Of a stretch of 64,000 nt of DNA, positions 1 to 12,679 are shown piece by piece. Source of the stretch: Labia minor (lineage: Eukaryota > Arthropoda > Insecta > Dermaptera > Spongiphoridae); the NCBI GenBank assembly GCA_963082975.1, contig OY720345.1:57766528-57830527 (forward strand). Reading direction: 5' to 3'. Both the position numbers and the translations under genes were made by a program. The notes under the pieces are model-generated. The model did no database searches and was not told the DNA's origin. It was given only the letters and a program-made list of their open reading frames with translations. Within the stretch, counting starts at the first letter, position 1; each line of letters opens with the position of its first letter.

Positions 1-7
1 TTGATTG

Positions 8-130
8 ATTTATTTTCATTTTTTTATTAAATCCAATTTTATTAATTTTGTGACCTTGGTAGGATTTGAACTCTCATCCTCAAATTTCATAGCACAAGTC
101 TGTAGGTTGGTAATACCCCTATTTGTATTA
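8..130 (-). repeat. tRNA-like SINE fragment (copy 1)
   Basis: Read on the minus strand, 73-58 gives GAGTTCAAATCCTACC, a good RNA polymerase III B-box. Flanking sequence recurs in diverged form at 61555-61640, where AAGTTCAAATCTCACC is found in the same context. A convincing A-box is not obvious, so this may be a tRNA-derived SINE or an organelle tRNA-like relic. Confidence 0.35.
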
Positions 131-146
131 TTTGTATATTTAATAA

Positions 147-554
147 ATCCTTTCCTATTTAAACAGGATAGACTCTTTCATAATCAAACTAATTCGCAAT
201 TTCTACAGTGAAATAGTTAATATTCGTAAAAATAGCTTAATATATGAGGAATTATATCCGAATGTATTTCAGAAGAATTATAATTACTTTATTCCACCTG
301 AAGCTTTTACCTATTTAGACGCGAACGGTTACATCCAAGACACAAATAAAATTCCAATAATTTACCATATATTTAAAAAAGAACTGACAGAAGTATAACT
401 TATGATCCCTTTCTAGTTAGCAAAGACCCGTATAGATTTTGGCGATTCAATATGTCAACTACAAAAGAGATAATAGTGAGAATATCGAGAAAAAATAAAA
501 ACGTTATAAAAAATACTGATGGATTGAAAATTGAAATTGACTCTGTCCTATGAT
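147..554 (+). pseudogene. Coding-like relic of unknown family, one frameshift
   Basis: A frame open from 147 reads through 398 with balanced, protein-like composition (for example EELYPNVFQKNYNYF and PPEAFTYLDANGYIQ), then hits TAA. A neighbouring frame continues at once with TYDPFLVSKDPYRFWRF and ends at TGA 554. The two halves look like one protein broken by a frameshift near 390-400. Both are clearly richer in Pro, Gly, Asp and Trp than translated AT-rich noise around them. I do not recognise the family; it could be the end of a transposon or endogenised viral gene, or a dead host gene. AAACAG at 161-166 could be a splice acceptor but lacks a good pyrimidine tract. No regulatory signal is visible. 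Confidence 0.4.
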
Positions 555-2214
555 TTAATAATAAGTTAAAATTGTAATAATTAGCTATATCTTTATGTAA
601 TTTTTTCATTTTTCACTACCTTACCCCTATCCCTTATCCTTTAATCCATCCATACCCTTGTCCCTTACATTACTTCAATAATTATGATATTTTTAGGTTT
701 TTATTCTATTACCAGTTTCCTAAAATAAATTTAAATGTACATATTATTGTTTTAAAAAAATGCCACATTTCTGTCATGTATCTTGACAGAAATTAATTGG
801 AATCATTCTTTTTTTTGTAAATAATAATTTTTGATTGAACTCTTTTATAATGTAAATAAAATATTTAGAATAAGTAATATATATATATATATAAATATAA
901 ATATTAATAACTTTTGTTAAATATGTTTTTCATACGATGTGCTATTTAATCCCGCTGTGTTTAAGGATTTTTTTTTTTTTTTTTGTAAACTTCTGTATAT
1001 ATTTTTCTTATTCTTAACAACATTAAAAAAAAATTGTATATTTAATTATAGAATTCATAAATATAATATTATATTATTTCTTGATTTTTCATTTATATTT
1101 GTTTATAGGATATATATGAATATATATATATATTTAGGTAAAAGAGTGGGATGGATAAAAAGGGAGACTAGGAAAGGCAAAAATTATAATTTAAAATGTT
1201 TAGGAAAGTTAAAAGCTCTAATAAAAAAAAAGTTTAACGAATGGAAATGAATATGAAAATGGACAGCGAGAGTTTCATTTCATATACAATTGAATGAGTT
1301 GCAATCCACAAATTATATGTCGTTTTAAAAAAAAGCCCGGTAGAATCCCTGTCCTCCCTACGATGTTGATGTTGTGTTTGTTGCTTGGATATTTTATGTA
1401 TCTGGCAGCTTTTTGGGGGGAAAATGAATTAAAACGATCAAACAAAGTTACTCATTAGATACCATTATATTGGTGAAATATCCCGTACCGGAGGGTTGGT
1501 TTGGCAGACATGGAAAGGGAAAAAAGAGAGAGAGAGAAAGAGATAAAATATACAAATTTTAATTAAGTTAATCAACTGATTTCATTTTTAATACAAGATT
1601 TTTTTATTATTTATTTTTTTTTAAAGCTATTTTCCATTAGAATTCTCCATCTATGAAGGGAAAAACATTTTATTTTTATATTTTAATTTCTAAATTCAAA
1701 TCAAAATGCTTTGTTAAATTGAATTACAACAGATATTTATTTATTTATTACTTTTTTTTTAAAACAAAGGCTAAATATAATGGACTTCAATCTTGTCCCA
1801 AAAAACAAACTCATTCTATTAATATTCACGATTTTATTAATCTAGGAAAAATAAAAAGTTTATAACCAATTAGTTTTTTTCCCCAAGTTTTTTTTTTTTT
1901 AATTTCATTCTCTTTTTATAATAAAAATTCTTCTATTATTTTTGACAATTAAATAAATAAAAAAACAGGTTTCGTATATTAAAATTTATATATTTTCGAT
2001 GAAATTATATATATATATATATATATATATAATAAAGATTCCAGAGCAATAGGAAAGAAATAAAATATATTAAATTCTAATTTAATCATTAATTTTTACA
2101 AAATAATAATGAATACGTAATTATTTATGAATTAATAAAATAAAATAAAGTAAAATAAATAATAAAACAATTTTATTTTATTATTATTATTACTATTTTA
2201 TTTTAATTCCTATT
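555..2214. other. AT-rich noncoding stretch
   Basis: Very AT-rich, with poly(T) and poly(A) runs, short TA runs (880-897, 1118-1132, 2005-2030) and a GA-rich tract (1522-1545). The short open frames here translate to low-complexity Phe/Ile/Lys/Asn peptides and carry no domain. No gene or repeat family was recognised. Confidence 0.6.
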
Positions 2215-3125
2215 TTAAATTAAGAAAAAACTAACAAAGATCTTCCCGGGGCTGAAACCATTACAGATCGATTTTTCTTTTTAAAAATTATCTATTGTGT
2301 GAATTTCAAATAATATAAATATAAAAATTTTTTATAAAATAACGTTTTTCAAATGGACTAAAAAGAATAAAATAATTTTTCTATAAGCTTGCCAAGTTTA
2401 TGGATGAATTGCTTCATATTCATCGAAAAACGTTGGGCACATTTAGTTTAATTTATTTATATGAAATATCAAGTCAAATTTTTGTAATAATAAAAATTTT
2501 ATTAAACACATAAACTGACAATTTTTTTTAGCATGCAATAAAATTGATAGTTTAAGAGCTAAGAAATTCATCTTTTATTATTTTTCAATGTAAAATGTAC
2601 TTATATCAAAGTATGTAATAAATTTTAAAAGAATGATTATTTTCTTAAATTTACATATTATCAATCAAAGTCAAAACAGTTGATTATATCAGAAGAAATA
2701 GTGTTACTTGTTAATTAAGTGTTTTAGTGTGGTATGTATCTTAGTATATATATATATACATTATAGCCCTATAAAGGAAGTAATTGCATAGAACTAAATG
2801 CGCCCAATGTTTTTGTCAAGCTTATAGAAAAATTATTTTATTCTTTTTGGAAAATTCTTCTCGGAAAAGCGTTATTTTATAAAAAATTTTTATATGTATA
2901 TTATTTTATTCTTTTTAGTTCAATTTTAATATGATAAATCTTTTCTTATTATGCTAGTAAAAATTTTATGTATATATATATATGTTTGTTTGTACATGGG
3001 TTCTCAAAAACCGCTCTAACGATTTTTTTGAAATTCACACTAGAGATAGTATTTATAAAGAAAAATTAAGTTTTATTGATCACATCTCTCGAAAAATTCA
3101 TCTTTATTAGTTTTTTTTAATTTAA
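2215..3125. repeat. E-family foldback: ~900-bp imperfect inverted repeat
   Basis: The left arm (about 2215-2452) and right arm (about 2788-3125) are imperfect reverse complements. Paired landmarks include AAAAAGAATAAAATAATTTT at about 2360 and again, reversed, near 2830; the phrase GTTGGGCACATTTAGTT near 2432 and its reverse near 2800; and an AACTAATAAAG-type module at both outer ends. One arm type recurs at 34690-34880. The structure is a head-to-head dimer of one element. Confidence 0.7.
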
Positions 3126-3500
3126 ATGTATACATGTGACGTCACAGCCACCGCCTGTGAGATATATATCTATTCTTGACCGAGTGGTGGCTCGGTGAAT
3201 CAGGTATTATTATTGAGGACCCCAGTCCCATTCATTTTAATCAGATTGATGCAATGATGCAACATTTAATAATTGAAATAAATAACTAAAGAATTGAATA
3301 TCAATATTTTTTAAATCTCAATAAAAAGTCGATTTCAATTTGTCAAAAGAGCGAACAGACAGACCGAGAGACAGAGTGACAGACGCCAAGTGAAGTTAAG
3401 AAAAACGTTATAAAAAATCCTTAGAACGGTTTAATATCTCAAAAATACAAATATATATACCTATTTTTGATAGTATAATAAGATAAGATATATATAATTC
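3126..3500 (+). repeat. E-family 3' part with terminal hairpin and GACAGACC microsatellite
   Basis: Contains TGACGTCA (3137-3144), a perfect 6-bp stem ACCGAG / CTCGGT with a 6-nt loop (3179-3196), and a degenerate GACAGACC-type tract (3352-3385). It ends with a module (GGTTTAATATCTCAAAAATA, 3429-3448) repeated at 34820. The hairpin-bearing part recurs inverted at 34190-34330, and the microsatellite part recurs at 53365-53455. Architecture resembles non-autonomous rolling-circle (helentron-like) elements, by inference. Another reading is a tRNA-derived SINE: TGACCGAGTGG resembles a Leu/Ser tRNA A-box. Confidence 0.6.
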
Positions 3501-6046
3501 ATCATTATATCAATTTTAATTTTTTATAATTAAAAATCGTAAATTAAAATATATCTATATATGTAACAAAACAATTATTCTGGCTAGAAAGTGCATTTAT
3601 TTTTACGGGTGGATGTTTTCTTAACGCTGGGGGCATATTCACATCCAGTCATCATATAAATAAAGGAAAGAAAGGATCCTGTTGCGAATTTCGATTCAAG
3701 CAATTACCTCCAGTTGCAATAAAACCCTACGAAGAAAAAAAATGAATCATTAGAGGAAAGAATTTGAAATCGGCTACGTAATATTTTTATGCTTAAAAGG
3801 CTTTTACTTTTTTTATTTTGCTTAAATGGTACGAAGGAGGTGTTAAAGGATTCCAGTTTGGAGGAAATCATGTAATAATTGCATTGGAAAAAAATTTAAC
3901 TAAAAACCAAAAAGCTAGACTCTTGGAAATGAGATTCTCTCTATAATAACTTAATTTAAGTTAAAAGGTAATAAAATTGAAAATGCATCGGTTACAACCA
4001 AACGAGTCTTGCATTTTTCAATATAATTACTCGTATTTGGATTATATATTTTTATAATTTTAGAGTTGAGAAGATTAGTAATAAAATATTCAATTAAAAA
4101 ACATTTTTAACATGAATTCATTGCTGATTATATTTAAATAATATATGTACATACAAAATTGGTTTTAAACCACCAAGGGGTGATTATATATAATTTCTTT
4201 TTGGTTACAATAAACATCTACTTCTCTAGTGCTATGAAATTTATTGATGATAGAAACCTCCCACCGTCTTTTTCTTGAGCTACCTTCATCCAATTTGTTT
4301 TTATATTTAAAATAAACTTAAAAATAATTAAATATCCGTTTTTATGATAATAACAATATAAACAGGAAAAGATGATAGTGTTAAAAAAAGAGAGGATAAT
4401 CAAATAAGTCAATGAATAACTAACTGAAAACAGAAATCGGATTTTGGAAATCCCCTTCAATTAGAACTGGGTTAAACACTTGTCCAAGTTGTTAACAAGT
4501 TAGGTCAAAGGATAGAACTATCTTAACTAAAGCTATTGATGGTTACTGTCAAGGAATTGCATAAAATTACCAAATTAATAAACATAAAAAGAGAAAATTC
4601 AAAATATAATTTATCTATTCAAATATTTAAAAAGTTATATTTTAAGAAATTCCTAGAATAAATATGGAGTGCATATATATATATATATATATATCTGATA
4701 ATTTTAGTAATAAATTTAACAAATTGATAACATCGATTTATTAATGTTTTTATCATTATTATTCTGTGTTATTTTAATTAGACAAAGGTAGATGAATGAT
4801 AGAAAATAGATTTTGATAACCCAAAGATCAAAAAACAAAAAGATTAAATTAATATAAAGTGAGGCCGCATTTAGGTAAGTAATATTGTCTTGAATAAAAA
4901 TAGAAATCATGTTTTCTAGAGATGACGAAAAATCCGATAACTTGTAATGAATTATGAAAATAGCTAACGGTTTTCAAAAAAGATTCTGTTCTCAAGTCAA
5001 GGTTAGTTAACTAGGTAATCAATGACATGCAAGAGAAAAGTAATTGGGGGAGAAAAAAAAATTGTAAATGAAAATAAATATTAGTTTGATTGAAGGTACT
5101 AACAATTATAAAAGGTATGATTAAACAATTCTTATTCAGATAATCGTTTTTAAATAATATCCTGCAGCAACCATTAAATTGGGAGCGGATTGGGATGAAA
5201 GGTCGTTTGCCTTTCGTAAAAACAAAGCCTCGCGGCTCAAGATGGTCCATTTTAAATTTCGATCGGAATGACAAATTGGAATTTGTTAAATTCTTGCTAA
5301 GCCTTCTCTTGATAGACAGGTAAGTAGAGTTAATTCAACTAAATAATCAGTTTCGTTGAAAATTAAAGTGAAAAACTTATTTACTAATTATTTAAATGGT
5401 GAATTAAGGTATAAGTTGAATTATATAGAGAAATTATATGAATATTTTTAATTTTAATATCATCATTGTTTAATTTATATAATATTATTCGATCTACTAG
5501 AAATAACAATTTCATAGATGGCGCCAATGTATAATATATTTTGAATTAATTAAATTAGATCAAAAATGAATAATTTATTGTTGATTGTTTATTATTAAAT
5601 ATATTCTTCTTCTTCTTCCTTTTAGGCTTCCAGCCTGTTTGTTTCCAAGAGAAGGCATTCTTATCGGTCTTTTCACCTTTTCTTTGGTCGACCTCTACTA
5701 CGTTCCATGGGGCCGATTTTCTTTTACTATTTTTGCAAATTATTGCATATTATTGATGAATATAATTTATTTTAAAAAAGGAGCAAAAATTTAAATAATA
5801 CATAGTAAAAGTAGAAAAATAAAATTATTTTTTTTAAATTTAATAAATTAGATAATGTTTTTGATCTATTATTAAAAAATAAATAATATTAAATATAATG
5901 ATGACATGTATAAAAAAAAACTATTTGGGGAGTTCGCATAATGTTTATTATTAATCAATACTTTTTGTATAAATTAGTTAAAATAAATGATATATAATTG
6001 ATTTAATTTTTCAGATTAAATTAAATAATTATTTTGTGTGGAACGA

Positions 6047-6079
<33 letters not shown>

Positions 6080-6990
6080 GTAATAACCCAGAAAAGATTA
6101 AGCAAATATTAAAAGTAATAATATTCATATTAAAGAATGAAATAAATATTATATTGTTCATTGATTAAACAGCAAATTGTTTATGAATTGCGGGGATACT
6201 TAGTAAATTAAATTCCTAATAGGAAAACATCAATTAAAATAAATTATTTAAATATCTTATTTCTTTTAGATTATATCTATTATATATACTATAATGACAA
6301 AAAAATTTTTTTTTATAATTAAAATTAAATGTAATATTTATTTTTATTAGTTACATATTTGTTCGAAATATATTTTAATTAAAAAACATGTGGTTTTATA
6401 AATAATAAAAAAATGAATGTTATTAATATTTATAAAAAATATTTAGTATGTCTATTTTTTTTTTGTTATCTCCGACTATATACCATTAGGTAGAAAAATA
6501 GATTATTTGTAGTAATTGGCTTATCCCCCCTTTTGTGCGATTCTGATTACGAATTGTTACCACCCTTGCAGTCTGGTGAATGTGAGCCTTTTCTGATCCC
6601 TTCCCTTATTTGACCTCTTTCCACTTTGATTAGATTAGTCTAACTCCATAAAGTCTGATAAGGAATAAATGTTATTTACCCCATCGCACATTGAAATCAA
6701 TAGTGTTTTTTTATAGACCAACTGCTCTCTCCATTAAATCATTTCCCGATGTATGACATTTTATTGAAATATTATTTTTCTAAGAAAATTTTATCGTTTT
6801 AGCAAGTCAGCACTATATATATATAAATATATATATTTGCCTAATTTTTGTTTAATTAATGTATCAAATGATTATATTTTGTTTAAATTTCAACTATAAT
6901 CGTATTATGAAACATTAAACTGTCAAAATTCATTTTTTTTTTTAAATTAAATAATAAAATACGTCATAGAAAAGAAAATATAAATAAACT
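3501..6990. other. AT-rich noncoding stretch
   Basis: No gene recognised. Holds a TTA/TTAT microsatellite (6050-6079), a TA run (4674-4694) and a TTC run with TTTTAG (5608-5626). The last looks like a splice acceptor, but the frame after it carries no known domain. A slightly GC-richer patch lies at 5160-5275. Confidence 0.55.
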
Positions 6991-8154
6991 TAAGGTAATG
7001 GCACCTATAGATGACATGGCACCTATAGATGACACTTTTGAATTTAAACTAAAAAAATAAGCAAATTTTAAAACATACGCGGAAATTTTTTTTTTTAAAT
7101 GATAGTTATGCTTGTCCACCACCTGAGATATCCTACAACAATACAATAAGTCGCCCTATTTTTTTTCTTTTATCTTGAAAAGCAGACCGAATCGTCAACA
7201 ATTGATTTTTTCAACAAATCTTAAAGATAACCTTAAGGGAAGTAATGTTCTTAATTAGTATTTTATATTTTTATATTCATATTTATCAAGAATTTAACAA
7301 CTACATTATAAAATAGACTTAATATAGATATAAATCATTTCAATTTAAACACCTAATTTTTAAAAGTATCTTTTTTATCAACGGTGTTATCTATAGGTAC
7401 CCCTAAAAATTGTTTTTCCTATAGATGACAGCAATGTCAGCTATAAGTAGGTTTTTAAAAAAATTGTCTATTATATTAATAGCTGTAAAGAGGAGATAAT
7501 TTTATATAATTCCACCAAGTTGCATGTCTGAATTGATATAGGAACCTAAATGTGACGCTGTGTTTCTCATTATCAGAAAATTTTTTTCTGTTCCAGAACT
7601 TCATACACTATTTTTTTGAAATTTTTTTTAAATTACTCTGTTCTCAATGTATAATTAAAAATGCATAATTAAAAAAAGATTTGTTTAAAATCAATTTTTT
7701 ATTTTATTATAATAATCAGCTAAAAATAAAATCAATCATAATAAATATATCTAATGTATCATTATATGAAACCTGATTTTTTTATTATAACTAAAGTTAA
7801 ATCAGCAACAAGGTGTTGGAAAGATGTTTTACTTTGTAAATAAATAAGTTGAAGATAAAGAGAGCAAGCGAAGTGAAAAAAAGTAGATGTCATCTTTGGG
7901 TTCCATAATTGTCATCATTAGGTTCCACCAAAATTTTTGGTGTCATCTATAGGTTCCATTTGATTACTTTGAAAAAAAATTATATTTCCTATTAAACTCA
8001 TATAAAAGTTTAAAATATTTATCCTGGTGATAAAAGGTAAGATAAGCTTTGTAATAACCAAAAGATTTTTTTTGTGAGACGTATAGTTTCGGTTTTATAA
8101 AAGAAAATAGTGGCAAGAGCGCTTAAAATGTCATCTATTGGTGCCATTACCTTA
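6991..8154. mobile_element. TIR element with iterated CACCTATAGATGACA motif
   Basis: The left end reads TAAGGTAATGGCACCTATAG and the right end is its inverted match with one change (CTATTGGTGCCATTACCTTA), giving ~25-bp terminal inverted repeats. The core CACC-TATAGATGACA is iterated: twice in tandem at the left end (7001-7035), then in varied form and both orientations near 7383-7400, 7419-7446, 7888-7904, 7909-7927, 7940-7958 and at the right end. Clustered subterminal copies of a TIR motif are typical of transposase-binding sites in several cut-and-paste DNA transposon groups. No transposase frame is present, so the element is non-autonomous. The superfamily is not assigned and no target duplication is clear. 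Confidence 0.75.
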
Positions 8155-10740
8155 TCACATATGATAGAGTTTCTTATAATCTTATTTAATTAACTAAACA
8201 ATTTGATTAAAAAAATATTATTATTTATAATTATTATAATATATATAATGATAAAATGAAATGTGTTTTGATGTAGTAATAATATATATATATATATATA
8301 ATTTATAATATAAATGTAGAGATTTGACATTTTGGGTCAGGCAATGATAGCAATGATATCCACGAATCCCTGTGCTATTCTTGAATTTTCGAAATCACGA
8401 TTCTTAGAATTTGTTCTTAAATGTTTTTCACATTCACTAGATTGGGAAAAATTTATTTTAAAATAACACACCCAGGTTCCACTTTATAAATAAACATGTT
8501 TCATTGAAACCATATCATTTTGTAAAAATTCTAATAAATCAATAATTCAAATGAAAAATTATTTACTATAAGTTGAAACAATAAGATATATTTGTTTATT
8601 TAAAACTTAAGAATAATTTTTCTCTCAATCGATCAATAATTTCTAAATGGCTTAAGCATTAGTTAAAATATCAACGTTAATTTATTAATGATTCGCGATT
8701 GAAAAAATTATAACATTAAATTGAATGCAACTTCAAAGAATTTATGCGCTAAATTAAATATTCCCAGGGGTTTAATTAAACCGCGTGTGCCCATGAAAGA
8801 AAAGGGATAGAGGGGGGAGGGGTAATTGGATTAAAAATGAAATTAATCGGATTACAAACACATCATCAAAGTTAATAGTTTTTAAGTAGGAACTGGCAAT
8901 CCATGTCGAGTGATGAAGCAACTGGTTGCTGGTTGAAGTTGATTAGGCGAAATAGGAAGGAGCCTAGGCTCCAAACAACACTCAGGTGGCCTAACCAAGG
9001 CAGGCGCCAGGCAACCAATCACGCCGATTAATCATCAATCGATTATTTATTTCATTACACACGACATACATACAAGTCGTGCTTTTTAATTTCAAACGTG
9101 CCATTTGCACGATTAAACAGCGAAATAAACATTGCAAATAAGATTGGTTGGCTTCAATGTCATGTTTATAGGAGCGTAAGCAGAATCTTATCAAAAGCAT
9201 GTCACGTCATAAATTAAGACAATTCTTATATACAATAATTATATAAGATAATATTATTAAAATAAAATAAAATAATAATATTCAAAACAATATGATAACA
9301 ATATTCCTCGAATTCAGATGATTAAAAATATTCACTATCTAAGTTCGCATAATTGAAATATCTAAGATACCTATCTACCTTTGTGTCTTCAATACTCGAA
9401 AATTCTTAGCCACAGCGATCACATTCCTCCAACTATTCTCCATGGGTAATCATGATTCTATCAAGGTTAATCAATCCTATTTGGATCCCACCTCTTTAAG
9501 AAATAATTTAAATTGCTTATTTTAAAATAATTATTTCTAAAAAATAAATAAATAAATCCATTTGGTCCATTTATTGATCTTTTATTTGGCATTAATAATC
9601 AATTAATCAATTCGGCATACAATATGGATTATTTAAAAAATCACTAGGAAGAAATTTTTCTACTTGAATTCTAATAGGATAAAAGAACTTTTATTTATTT
9701 TTCCTATTTTGAATGTTTATAATTTATATTAATTGTGACTATGGTGGTTTGTTTTTCTTATTCACACAAAAAAAAAAAAGATTTATCATATATATATATA
9801 TATATATATATATCAAAATTAATCAAAATAATAGAATTATTTAATTTTACACCCCTTCAAAATATTTAATAACCTAAATTAACAATGGAGATGTGTTTTA
9901 AATATTATAAAATAGATATTTTTTAAATATTTTTGATTTTAATATTCAATACAAGAAGATGTAAGTAATTAAACATCTTTAAATTAATATTTTGAAATTA
10001 ATTCTAAAACATTCTTTAGTTTATAGAACTTTACAAATTTTTTTATTTTTTAAAATTTTAATGAATAAATTAAAAGGATTAATAAATCAAAAAGAAAACT
10101 TCTAAGAATATATATAAATATTTAAATAATGAATATAGGAAATTCTTTTATTAATCTATACTCTTTGAAGTATATTTCAATATTAAATAGTCTAGTGTAT
10201 TAAAAAATTGAAATAATCAAATTTTAATAAATTCTCTAACTCATATAACTAATTTTATAAATAATCTTTACAAAAATTTTTTTTAATAAGCCACCTCTAA
10301 TTGATAAATAGACTTTCACAACATATACAGCTATGTTTTTTTTATATTTTCCTTCGTATATTTTGAAAATAAAACAATAAAAAGACAAAAAAATACATTT
10401 AATATTTCCATTTGAATTAAGTCATGTCTATTTAGTTTGTCTCTTAGAGATGGCTTTGGTTTACTCAGAAAGGGAAAAAAATAAATGCGAGATAATGTGA
10501 TCAGTGTCACTTCAAATTCTGAAAGAACAAAAACGTGGAATTAAAAAATGTTGGTGGGGAGGGGGTAGATTGTTCTAGATCGTTATATATAGATTTAGTC
10601 GTTAAAATCGCGCAGCTGACATAGACATTCTTTCTGAACAAGAATTTAAAATAAAAAAAAAGGAAGTTAATTGTATTTGGAGAAACGAAGTCACCGAGGA
10701 AACGTTCGCTTAAAATGTTTGTCCGAGTGAGTTATCACGG
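8155..10740. other. AT-rich noncoding stretch
   Basis: No gene recognised. TA runs at 8283-8300 and 9788-9813. A less AT-rich patch at 8930-9020 contains a perfect 14-bp palindrome, GGAGCCTAGGCTCC (8959-8972 approx.). Short open frames carry no domain. Confidence 0.55.
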
Positions 10741-11060
10741 TCGGGGAGTTTTTGCTATTCACTATTAGATTTGCATATTAATTAAGGGCGCAGGTCCAAT
10801 GGGAGTATAACTCCATCATGTGTCCCTAAGGGACAGATCGCGACATGCCTTCATGCATGCGTGTGCTCGTATTCCGCGACATTGCCGGGTGACAGCGAGC
10901 AGCCCTTCTGCTACATTGTTTAACCAAATCACCACCTAGCAGCCCTTGCATAATGAATTGTTTAAAGGAGGAGGCGGCGACCACTACGATCCAACCCCGT
11001 ACAAAGCCTTTGTCCCAGCTGGGTAGCTGACCTCGAAGGGATGGGGATGTTAATTCGATA
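10741..11060. promoter_or_regulatory. GC-rich island, candidate regulatory element
   Basis: About 300 bp of much higher GC than its flanks, with no plausible coding frame. It holds several exact short palindromes: GGAGTATAACTCC (10801-10813) and TGTCCCTAAGGGACA (10831-10845), plus a repeated AGCAGCCCTT (about 10900 and 10939). In the presumed sd intron this is a candidate enhancer or conserved noncoding element. Function is inference only. Confidence 0.35.
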
Positions 11061-12679
11061 TTTCCGCCAAAATGGGTTGAGATATTTTAGTAGAGAGGAA
11101 CAAACACCACTCTTTCCTCTATCACTGACACCAAAAACCTTCTGTTATTATCTTGCACGATAATTTTCATCCCCAAAGAGAGCGATTTATTTATAATTTT
11201 AAATTCAAGAGAGAGAGATCGGCTTTTATTCTTTGGCAGATATCGCAAGTCAACATATTTTTTTTGTGGTGGTGGTGTGATCAAAGCTCAGAATGTGATC
11301 GCTCTCTTCAATCGAGAGATGAAACCACGGATTAATTTCAAACTTCAGAATTAGATTAAAAAATAAAATAAAAATAAAATAGTAATAAAATATCTTAAAA
11401 ATTTAAATTTATTATTTATTTACTTTTTATCTTATAATTTATATATAATTATTAGGTAATGAGAGAGAGAGATTAATTAATGAGTATATGAATTATAAAA
11501 ATTGGTAAATATTAATAATGACACCGAAATAAATAAATTAATTAAGTGTAATTTAAATTATAATATTTCAAAGAAAAAGAACAAAGACAATAATGACAGA
11601 AGAGTTTATTTATTTATTTATTTTAGAGGGAGGGATTGCCCTCAAATTAGGGATTTCTTTAGTGTTTTGTTCGTGGATTGTTAAATAGTTCATGGATTTA
11701 GAATTTTCAGGCAAAAACTTTATTGATATCCTTTTCATGTATTTAGGCTTTTAGATTACAAACATATTTGTAGAAAAGGTCAGTTAGAATTTTATTGAAA
11801 AATTAAAAATTTTATCTCAATTTTTTATAACACTAATATCAAAGACTAGAATTAATGAAAAAATTTTCTATATTCATTATTTATAGATATTTTTAGATAA
11901 TTTTTTTTTTTTGATTTTTATTTATTAATCCTTTCAATTAATATATTTATGAAAATTTAAAAAAATATTCGAAAACTAAAGAATGTGTTTGAATTGATTT
12001 GAGAATATTAATTTAAAGATGTTTGTCATTGCTTATAGTGATTATTATGACAAAGAATATTGAAAAAAATAAATATTGATAATATTTAAAAACGCTACTA
12101 TCATTAGGTTGTTGTATATTTTTAAGAGATGTAAAATTAAATAATCCCATTATTTTGATCATTCTTATAGGTAATGGTAAATCTATTTTATTGAATGAAA
12201 AATAAACAAACAGACAATGAATATAAATGATTAACATTCAAAATAAGAAAAATGAATAATAATTTTCTCTTCTCTTTCATCCAATTAGATTCTCGTGTTT
12301 CAAAACAAATTGAAATTTGACAAAAAAAAAAAAAAAATAAAAAAAACAAAACATAACATAACATTGAGAAAATTTCGCTGGTTCTATTAAAATAGACTAT
12401 CAATGTTTTTCTAATTTTATTTGTCAGACTGTCATTGGATCGGATGTTCGTAGTTTTAATTTATGCGATAACCTTTCAATTACATCAATAACTAATCAAT
12501 ATAAAATACAAATGTCTATAAACTATAACCATAAATAAAAAAGAAGATAAATTAAATGAAAGAACATTTACATTTCAAATAAAAAGTTTTGATTTAATTC
12601 AGAAATAATAATAATAAATAAATATATATATATATATATATATATGTTAGTTTAGGTTTCCGTGAATGCTATTATTATT
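11061..12679. other. AT-rich noncoding stretch
   Basis: Poly(A)/(T) and TAAA-type low-complexity sequence with a GA tract at 11461-11472 and a TA run at 12623-12645. No gene or recurring repeat family seen. Confidence 0.55.

Noticed and set aside
939..1250. 103-codon plus frame
   Set aside because: Phe/Lys/Ile/Asn low complexity from poly(T) and poly(A); no coding signature.
5585..5794. Exon after a TTC-rich tract and TTTTAG
   Set aside because: The acceptor looks good, but the frame has no known motif and soon turns to low-complexity AT.
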